A stretch of 9,370 bases of DNA from Rickettsia typhi (GTDB lineage Bacteria; Pseudomonadota; Alphaproteobacteria; Rickettsiales; Deianiraeaceae). The stretch spans positions 1-9,370 of the forward strand of contig CAMAVG010000034.1 in the NCBI GenBank assembly GCA_945861605.1, read 5' to 3'. Below, one piece after another: positions 1 through 4,752 of the stretch. Under the pieces are notes generated by a model. That model saw nothing but the letters and a program-made list of their open reading frames with translations. It made no database searches and was not told the DNA's origin. The position numbers were made by a program, and so were the translations under genes. Every line of letters starts with the position of its first letter. Position 1 is the first letter of the stretch.

Positions 1-1189
1 AGTTTTCTAAAATCGCGACGATTGTTCTTCCAACTGCCAAACTTGAGCCATTGAGCGTGTGCAGAAATGTGGTTTCTTTTTCGCCGGCTTTTTTGTATCG
101 TGCTTGCATTCTGCGTGCTTGAAATGAGCCAGTGTTTGAAATTGATGAAATTTCGCGATATTTTTCCTGCGATGGCACCCAGACTTCGATATCGTAAGTT
201 TTTTGAGCAGTGGCACCGATGTCCCCACCGCACAAAAGCACGACGCGATAAGGCAATTCAAGCTTTTGAAGGATTTGTTCTGCTGTTTGAAGCATTTTTT
301 CATGCTCGTTTTTGGAGTCCGTTTCGCTTGCGATCGTTACGAGTTCGACTTTTAAAAATTGATGTTGGCGGATCATTCCCGTTGTGTCTTTTCCTGCGGA
401 GCCAGCTTCGCTTCGAAAGCAAGGCGTTGCGGCTGTCATACGAATTGGGAGGTCGGATTCCTGAAGAATTTTGCCTGAAACCATGTTGGTGAGTGAGATT
501 TCAGATGTTGGAATGAGGTATCTGCCATCCGTTGTTTTGAAGAAGTCGCCTTCGAATTTGGGCAGTTGTCCAGTTCCAAAAAACGATTGCGGATTCACCA
601 AATACGGCGGGGAGACTTCCTCGTAACCAGCTTCACAATTGTGTTCAAGCATGAAATTTTTTAACGCGCGTTCAAGTTTTGCAATGTCGCCTTTTAAATA
701 AACGAACCTTGAGCCTGAAACGGTTGCTGCTGTTTCAAAATCCATTTGTGATAGTGCAACGCCAAGTTCATTGTGTGCTTTTGGAGTGAAAGAAAATTGG
801 CGTGGATTTCCCCATTTTTTGATTTCCAAATGGGCGTTTTCGTCGTTCCCTTCTGGGACGATTTCTTCCAGCGCGTTTGGTACGAATGATAGAATTTCGG
901 AAATTTTTTCTTCAAGATGTGATAATTCAAGTAGAATTTCCGGCAAATTTTCCTTTATGCGATTGGATTCTTCCATCAAATGTTCTGCATCTTGTTTTTG
1001 AGACTTCAAAATACCGATTTCCTTTGCGATGGAGTTCCTGCGTGCTTGGATTTGCTCAGATTGTTCAATTAATTTAAGGCGTTTGGCATCAAGTTCTTCG
1101 AGATTTGTGAAATCGAATGAAAAATTACGCTTCCTCCAAGAAGAAATGAGGGATTCTTTGTTTTGTAAAAACCACTTTGCATTAAGCAT
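1..1189 (-). CDS. serS: Seryl-tRNA synthetase, 3' end cut off by the window edge
   Basis: Class II aminoacyl-tRNA synthetase that activates serine with ATP and charges tRNA-Ser (and tRNA-Sec where present) in the cytoplasm. Reading the reverse strand from ATG at 1189 gives 396 open codons to the left edge. Residues 1 to about 110 form the charged, coiled-coil tRNA-binding arm, starting MLNAKWFLQNKESL, which fits the family N-terminus. The catalytic domain follows: TSE at 228-230, motif 2 around FRSEAGSAGKDTTG (258-271) and RQHQF (274-278), KTYDIEVW (330-337), REISS and FQARRM (356-361), and motif 3 NGSSLAVGRT (380-389). Full-length enzymes have about 420-430 residues, so roughly 25-35 are missing at the C-terminus. 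NGSS replaces the commoner NGSG in motif 3, and SNTGSFQARRM lacks the usual Cys after SN. There is no Shine-Dalgarno before the ATG. dsbB lies upstream on the same strand, but serS has its own promoter. Identity is essentially certain. Confidence 0.97.
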   Translation of the reverse strand, partial: MLNAKWFLQNKESLISSWRKRNFSFDFTNLEELDAKRLKLIEQSEQIQARRNSIAKEIGILKSQKQDAEHLMEESNRIKENLPEILLELSHLEEKISEILSFVPNALEEIVPEGNDENAHLEIKKWGNPRQFSFTPKAHNELGVALSQMDFETAATVSGSRFVYLKGDIAKLERALKNFMLEHNCEAGYEEVSPPYLVNPQSFFGTGQLPKFEGDFFKTTDGRYLIPTSEISLTNMVSGKILQESDLPIRMTAATPCFRSEAGSAGKDTTGMIRQHQFLKVELVTIASETDSKNEHEKMLQTAEQILQKLELPYRVVLLCGGDIGATAQKTYDIEVWVPSQEKYREISSISNTGSFQARRMQARYKKAGEKETTFLHTLNGSSLAVGRTIVAILEN

Positions 1190-1215
1190 GCAATTATTTT
1201 AATAAATATATGAAA

Positions 1216-1243
1216 AATTTATTGTTGCGTTTTTATATGTCAA
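1216..1243 (-). promoter_or_regulatory. Putative sigma-70 promoter of serS
   Basis: On the minus strand TTGACA (1243-1238) is followed after 16 bases by TAAATT (1221-1216), placing the start of transcription near 1209 and giving a leader of about 20 bases. Immediately upstream is a run of eight A preceded by C and seven T (1260-1245), which looks like an UP element. The TGA inside TTGACA is also the stop codon of dsbB. The perfect -35 box is seen directly; use as a promoter is inferred. Confidence 0.55.
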
Positions 1244-1722
1244 GTTTTTTTTGAAAAAAACAAAATTGAAGAAAGTAAAGCGAGGAAAACGAAGGAGAAA
1301 ACAAGAATATTGAGCCACACAAATTCAACGCCAAAAAGCGATGTTCTTACACTACATGGGATTGAATTTTGAATTGTTGATTGAAAATCTTCGAATGTTT
1401 TTTGCGAACTTGTGTTCAAAAACGAACAAGATGCAATGCCGTTTTGCACGAATTTATGGTAAATTGCTGTGGCAAAACCTGCGAATGATATGGCGATATT
1501 GACCGCGATTAAAAATATTTTTTTATTTTTTTGCAAAAACGGCGTGAAAAAAAGTGAGATTGAGAGTGCGAAATACTCCCACCTTTCAACCGAACAAAGA
1601 ACGCAAGGTTGGAAATTGAGGAATTTTTCTAATAGAAATGATGTGATGAATATTATAAATAGAAAAAAACTTAGAAAAAAATATTTTTTTTTAATAAAAA
1701 CACTTGACAGATAATTTTTCAT
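1240..1722 (-). CDS. dsbB: DsbB-family disulfide bond formation protein (quinone-linked oxidase of DsbA)
   Basis: Inner-membrane protein that reoxidises the periplasmic thiol oxidase DsbA and passes electrons to ubiquinone. It has 160 residues, a normal length for DsbB. Four hydrophobic segments are visible, at about 14-31, 50-63, 68-88 and 134-156. The first periplasmic redox pair is C40-V-L-C43 in QPCVLCSVER, including the conserved Arg after the motif (R47). The second pair is C99 and C123. YHKF at 88-91 and the LFG...WLN stretch before the last helix match the family pattern. The start is ATG at 1722 with no Shine-Dalgarno. The last six codons (FFSKKT) and the TGA stop lie in the A-tract and -35 box of the serS promoter. 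It is divergent from the lysine-rich gene at 1759, with 36 bases between start codons. A DsbI-type paralogue cannot be excluded, but length and cysteines favour DsbB. Confidence 0.9.
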   Translation of the reverse strand: MKNYLSSVFIKKKYFFLSFFLFIIFITSFLLEKFLNFQPCVLCSVERWEYFALSISLFFTPFLQKNKKIFLIAVNIAISFAGFATAIYHKFVQNGIASCSFLNTSSQKTFEDFQSTIQNSIPCSVRTSLFGVEFVWLNILVFSFVFLALLSSILFFSKKT

Positions 1723-1733
1723 ATAAATAAGGT
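1704..1733 (+). promoter_or_regulatory. Putative promoter of the lysine-rich gene
   Basis: TTGACA at 1704-1709 is followed after 18 bases by TAAGGT at 1728-1733; a closer TATAAA at 1722-1727 has too short a spacer (12). A T-run and AATAAAAACAC precede the -35 box, resembling the A-tract upstream of the serS and rpsD promoters. The -35 box lies within the first codons of dsbB on the other strand. The -10 box is poor, so confidence is moderate. Confidence 0.4.
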
Positions 1734-1736
1734 TTG

Positions 1737-1765
1737 TTATTAAATTTTAAAAGTAGGTATGTCAA
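1737..1765 (-). promoter_or_regulatory. Possible promoter of dsbB
   Basis: On the minus strand TTGACA (1765-1760) is followed after 17 bases by TAATAA (1742-1737), placing transcription start near 1730, just upstream of the dsbB ATG at 1722. The -35 box overlaps the start codon of the plus-strand gene at 1759. The -10 match is weak. Confidence 0.3.
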
Positions 1766-2262
1766 AAAATCAAGGGGGAATTGTCCAATATGTGGATTTT
1801 CATCGCGAAGAACCGGTAAAAATTATCCCAGAAAGCAAAAAATCTTCATCAAGGAAAAGTAAAATCAGCGAACCTAAAACTCAAAAAACCGTTCAAAAAA
1901 CTGCAGAACTCGTGCAGTTTATCAAGCCTGTAGTTGAGGTTTCACCTGCAATTGAGTCCGAAGTCAATAAGGTAAAAAAATCTTCGTCCGTTAAGAAATC
2001 GGTGAAAAAAGTTGCGAAAAAGCCTGCGAAAAAAGTTGCGAAAAAAGTGGTAATAATTGAGGAAAAAACGAATGTTATTCGTGCATTTTTTGAAAAAAAC
2101 AAGGCGTACTATGACATTGCCGGCATTTTATCCAACACAAAGGATGCCAAAATCACACTCCTCAAGGATGTCACAAACGAAAAAATTCACAAAAAAGCCG
2201 TGAACGCGATCATCAAAAGCGTGAAATCTTCAAGGAAATTCAAGGTTGAGCTGGCTTCGTAG
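1759..2262 (+). CDS. Lysine-rich protein with histone-H1-like KKxA repeats (hypothetical)
   Basis: No named family recognised. It has 167 residues and is strongly basic. Residues 1-24 are a short non-repetitive N-terminus with an acidic patch. Residues 25-50 are Lys/Ser/Thr-rich. Residues 51-70 form a more hydrophobic and acidic link. Residues 73-98 are a low-complexity stretch of four-residue units, KKSV-KKVA-KKPA-KKVA-KKVV, the composition of histone H1 tails and of bacterial H1-like proteins such as HctB and AlgP. Residues 103-167 look like a small folded domain with predicted helices (NVIRAFFEKNKAYYD, EKIHKKAVNAIIKSV) and a Lys-rich end. No signal peptide or membrane segment is seen. Binding to DNA or RNA is an inference from charge and repeats only. 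The start is ATG with weak AGTAGGT before it. The stop TAG ends within one base of a possible GTG start for tatD, suggesting one transcript. Confidence 0.8.
   Translation: MSKNQGGIVQYVDFHREEPVKIIPESKKSSSRKSKISEPKTQKTVQKTAELVQFIKPVVEVSPAIESEVNKVKKSSSVKKSVKKVAKKPAKKVAKKVVIIEEKTNVIRAFFEKNKAYYDIAGILSNTKDAKITLLKDVTNEKIHKKAVNAIIKSVKSSRKFKVELAS
2005..2049 (+). repeat. 12-bp tandem repeat encoding KKVA units
   Basis: About 3.75 copies of AAAAAAGTTGCG: exact at 2005-2016 and 2029-2040, varied (AAAAAGCCTGCG) at 2017-2028, partial at 2041-2049. A degraded copy, AAGAAATCGGTG, precedes it at 1993-2004. The period is in frame (four codons) and builds the Lys-Lys repeats of the H1-like protein, so copy number could vary by slippage without breaking the frame. 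Confidence 0.85.
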
Positions 2263-2276
2263 TGAATTTTGAAAAA

Positions 2277-3059
2277 ATGTTGATAGACAGCCACGCCCAT
2301 ATTTCGTATTTTGACAAGTCCGAACAGCTTGAAATCATTCAAAATGCGTTTGCAAATGGGGTGAGTTTAATCAACAATATTTCAACAAATGTAAGCAATT
2401 TTGACGAACTTCTTGCCTCGTGCCATGGTTTTAAAAATATCCACTGCACGGTTGGAACGCACCCTTGTAATGTCCACGAGGAGCCACACATCACAAGACA
2501 AACCCTTGTCGGTATTGCGAAAAACAACGGAAAAGTCATAGGAATTGGCGAAACAGGACTGGATTTTTACCACGACGAAACTCACAAAGATTTACAAATT
2601 CACCAATTTTGGGAACATATTTTTGCCGCAGTGGAGCTTCAAATGCCAATCATTATTCACACACGAAACGCCGAAAACGAGACGCTGGAAATCCTCACAA
2701 AAGCACGCGAGCAATTTGGCAAAGACCTGAAAATTCTAATCCATTGCTTCACAGGTGGAGTGGAATTTTGCGAAAAATTGTTGAAAATTGATTCCTACAT
2801 TTCGTACAGCGGGATTATTACATTTAAAAATGCGAAAGAAATTGTGGAATCCTTGTTAATTACGCCCGAAAACAGGTTGATTATTGAAACTGACAGCCCG
2901 TTTTTAGCACCAGAACCAATGCGTGGGAGGAAAAATCAGCCTGCATTTGTCAAATTCGTTGCGGAGAAAATCGCGATTTTACGAAAAATGGAACTTGAGG
3001 ATGTTGTGAGGGTGAGTTCTCAAAATTTTTGCGAACTATTTGGCGTTAAACCGGCGTGA
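2277..3059 (+). CDS. tatD: TatD-family metal-dependent deoxyribonuclease
   Basis: TIM-barrel hydrolase of the amidohydrolase superfamily. Members are 3'-5' exonucleases or DNases using two metal ions, with proposed roles in DNA repair and turnover. It has 260 residues, typical of the family. Metal and catalytic residues are visible: H6 and H8 in DSHAHI, E92 in GIGETGLDFY, H128 in IIHTRNA, H156 in LIHCFTGG and D206 in IETDSPFLAP. RGRKN (216-220) matches the family's R-x-x-x-N segment. ATG at 2277 was chosen because TatD proteins begin almost directly with ML(I/V)DSH. An in-frame GTG at 2262, overlapping the stop of the upstream gene, would add five residues and cannot be ruled out. Neither has a Shine-Dalgarno. 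The 3' end overlaps convergent sdhE by 40 bases. The exact substrate (TatD or YcfH type) is not decidable. Confidence 0.93.
   Translation: MLIDSHAHISYFDKSEQLEIIQNAFANGVSLINNISTNVSNFDELLASCHGFKNIHCTVGTHPCNVHEEPHITRQTLVGIAKNNGKVIGIGETGLDFYHDETHKDLQIHQFWEHIFAAVELQMPIIIHTRNAENETLEILTKAREQFGKDLKILIHCFTGGVEFCEKLLKIDSYISYSGIITFKNAKEIVESLLITPENRLIIETDSPFLAPEPMRGRKNQPAFVKFVAEKIAILRKMELEDVVRVSSQNFCELFGVKPA
3020..3059. other. 40-base convergent overlap of tatD and sdhE
   Basis: tatD (plus) ends with TGA at 3057-3059 while sdhE (minus) ends with TGA at 3022-3020, so the last 13 codons of each are antisense to the other. Both C-termini are variable in their families. No terminator hairpin is visible here. 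Confidence 0.85.
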
Positions 3060-3301
3060 AATTCCTGAATCGTTAAGACAATTTCGGCGTATTTTTCCGG
3101 CGATTTTTGTTCGTTCGTAAGCCAAGCGTAAATATCCCAGTCTGGCTCATAAATGAACTGCGAATAGACTTCGAGGAACTTGCTCGTCATTTTTTTGAGG
3201 TCATTGCGTGCGAAATATCCAAGCAAAATATCGGTTTCTTTGCAACCTCGATGCCAAGATTTATGCACCAATTCGCGTAGGAAATCTTCGTTATTTTTCA
3301 T
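3020..3301 (-). CDS. sdhE: Succinate dehydrogenase flavinylation/assembly factor SdhE
   Basis: Small cytoplasmic protein of the SdhE/YgfY/Sdh5 family, which promotes covalent attachment of FAD to the SdhA subunit of succinate dehydrogenase. It has 93 residues, as expected. The signature RGxxE is present as R18-G-C-K-E22, in WHRGCKETDILLGYFA. The second conserved block, EPDWDIYAWL (52-61), matches the (D/E)xD...W segment of the family. The ATG overlaps the TGA stop of pgk (shared ATGA at 3301-3298), so translation is probably coupled to pgk. The last 40 bases lie antisense to the end of tatD. This is the last gene of the nuoL-atpC-pgk-sdhE series. Confidence 0.9.
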   Translation of the reverse strand: MKNNEDFLRELVHKSWHRGCKETDILLGYFARNDLKKMTSKFLEVYSQFIYEPDWDIYAWLTNEQKSPEKYAEIVLTIQEFHAGLTPNSSQKF

Positions 3302-4464
3302 TTTCTACACACAGAAATTCCTGGTAAATCCTTGCCTTCGAGGAACTCAAGAAATGCCCCGCCGCCAGTGGAAATGTATGTCATTTCTTGCTTAAGACCG
3401 AAGCTTGATATTGCGGAAACGACATCTCCGCCACCAATTATTGAGGAAATTTTGCCAATTGCAGTGTATTTTGCGACAATCCTCGCCACGGATTCAGTTC
3501 CGCACGAAAATGTTTTCATCTCAAATGCGCCAAGTGGTCCATTCCAAAGAATGTTTTCAACATTTTTCGCAATGTTTTCAACTTCATTCTCGAGCGAAAC
3601 ATCGGTTATTATGTCGTCATGTTCAATATTTTTCACGCTTTTTATGGCAATTTCCGCGTTGTTTTTGAACTCCTTTGCTGTTATGACGAAGCTTGGAATG
3701 ATGATTTGCGTGCCGACTGCCTTCGCTTTTTCCAAAATTTCAAGACATGAGCTTGAGAAGTCGGCCTCAAAAAGTGATTTTCCGACGCAAAAACCTTGCG
3801 CGTGCAGAAAAGTGTTTGCCATTCCGCCGCCAAGAATTATGTATTTTGCTTTTTCGATCAAATTGTTTATGAGGTCGATTTTCGTCGAGACTTTTGAGCC
3901 GCCAATTATCGCACAAATTTTTTCTTTTTGAGTGCCTTCAATGATTTGCTCGATTGTTGTGATCTCTTTTTGTAGTAAAAGTCCGGCGTAGACCTTTGTG
4001 TATCTTGCAATTCCTGAAATTGAGGCGTGGGATCTGTGTGATGCACCAAATGCGTCGTTTATGTAAAAATCCGCAATTTTTGCAAGTGATTGCGACAGTT
4101 CTGCGTCGTTTTTTTCCTCACCTGCAAGGAACCTTATATTTTCCAACACAACAATTCGCGATTGACTTTCTTTGATGGTTTCAAGCATTTTGATTTCAAC
4201 TTTTTGACCATACACATTTTCAAGTTCATATGCGATGTGTGAGAGCGACATTTCAGGCGTAATTTTGCCTTTCGGTCTGCCAAAATGTGCAATGATTACA
4301 ACCTGTTTTGCGCCGTTTTCAATTGCGTATTTTATGGTCTCGAATGATTCAACGATGCGAGTGCTGTCCTGAACAATTCCGTCTTTGATTGGGACATTGA
4401 TATCGGTGCGAATTGCGACTGTTTTGCCTTGTAAGTCAAGTTCTTGAATCGTGTTATATTTCAT
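3298..4464 (-). CDS. pgk: Phosphoglycerate kinase
   Basis: Cytoplasmic glycolytic or gluconeogenic enzyme interconverting 1,3-bisphosphoglycerate + ADP and 3-phosphoglycerate + ATP. It has 388 residues, near the usual 390-400. N-domain substrate residues: D21 and N23 in RTDINVP (canonical RVDxNVP, with Thr here), R36, HFGRPKG (60-66), ENIRF (108-112) and NDAFGASHRSHAS (136-148), all present. C-domain nucleotide site: IGGSKVSTK (187-195), LGGGMANTF (211-219), LWNGPLGAFE (306-315), GGGDVVSAI (344-352) and STGGGAFLEFLEGKDLPG (365-382). The pattern GGGDVV replaces the usual GGGDTV or GGGDSV. It lies 12 bases after atpC and shares ATGA with sdhE. No Shine-Dalgarno is seen, so expression probably depends on read-through from nuoL/atpC. 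It looks intact and active. Confidence 0.97.
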   Translation of the reverse strand: MKYNTIQELDLQGKTVAIRTDINVPIKDGIVQDSTRIVESFETIKYAIENGAKQVVIIAHFGRPKGKITPEMSLSHIAYELENVYGQKVEIKMLETIKESQSRIVVLENIRFLAGEEKNDAELSQSLAKIADFYINDAFGASHRSHASISGIARYTKVYAGLLLQKEITTIEQIIEGTQKEKICAIIGGSKVSTKIDLINNLIEKAKYIILGGGMANTFLHAQGFCVGKSLFEADFSSSCLEILEKAKAVGTQIIIPSFVITAKEFKNNAEIAIKSVKNIEHDDIITDVSLENEVENIAKNVENILWNGPLGAFEMKTFSCGTESVARIVAKYTAIGKISSIIGGGDVVSAISSFGLKQEMTYISTGGGAFLEFLEGKDLPGISVCRK

Positions 4465-4476
4465 TTTATGCGAAAA

Positions 4477-4752
4477 CTATGAAGCTTTTTGCAGGGATTG
4501 CTCCTCAATTGTAATAACGCATTCGTTGTTGATAAAGCGAATGAAGCCTGATACAATCTGAATTGAGTGAGTGGCTTTTGTGGAATCAAGCATTTTGATT
4601 GTGCCATTTTTCAAACCTGATAGCAGTGGGATATGGTCAGGTAGAAGGGTGATTTCTCCAGAAATTGATGGCATTGTTATGGACGATATTTCGCCGTGAA
4701 ACTTAATGCCATTTTTGCTAATAACCTTTAGTTGAATAGATTTGTCAGCCAT
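4477..4752 (-). CDS. atpC: F1Fo ATP synthase epsilon subunit, short form lacking most of the C-terminal helical domain
   Basis: Central-stalk subunit that joins gamma to the c-ring. The 91 residues cover the N-terminal beta-sandwich, with hallmark SGEITLLPDHIPLLSGLKNG (31-50) and VSGFIRFINNECVITI (67-82). They stop at EEQSLQKAS, where the two-helix C-terminal domain would begin. Usual length is about 110-140 residues. The missing part is the hairpin that can rise into F1 and inhibit ATP hydrolysis. The frame stays open upstream to 4887, but ATG at 4752 was chosen because MADKSIQLKV aligns with the family start and upstream codons lie inside nuoL. It overlaps the end of nuoL by 25 bases in another frame. 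No other atp gene is in the window, so atpC is separated from atpD, its usual neighbour. Confidence 0.9.
   Translation of the reverse strand: MADKSIQLKVISKNGIKFHGEISSITMPSISGEITLLPDHIPLLSGLKNGTIKMLDSTKATHSIQIVSGFIRFINNECVITIEEQSLQKAS

Noticed and set aside
67..492. Plus-strand open frame of 141 codons
   Set aside because: It lies fully antisense to serS, whose reverse-strand frame carries all class II synthetase motifs; its translation shows no recognisable domain.
1682..1692. T-run as an intrinsic terminator
   Set aside because: No GC-rich hairpin precedes it; it is coding for Lys/Phe-rich codons of dsbB on the other strand.
1993..2049. CRISPR-like or mobile repeat array
   Set aside because: The 12-bp units are contiguous with no spacers and keep the reading frame of the lysine-rich protein.
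3332..3931. Plus-strand open frame of 199 codons
   Set aside because: Antisense to pgk, which has all expected motifs in the reverse strand. Length alone does not support a second gene.
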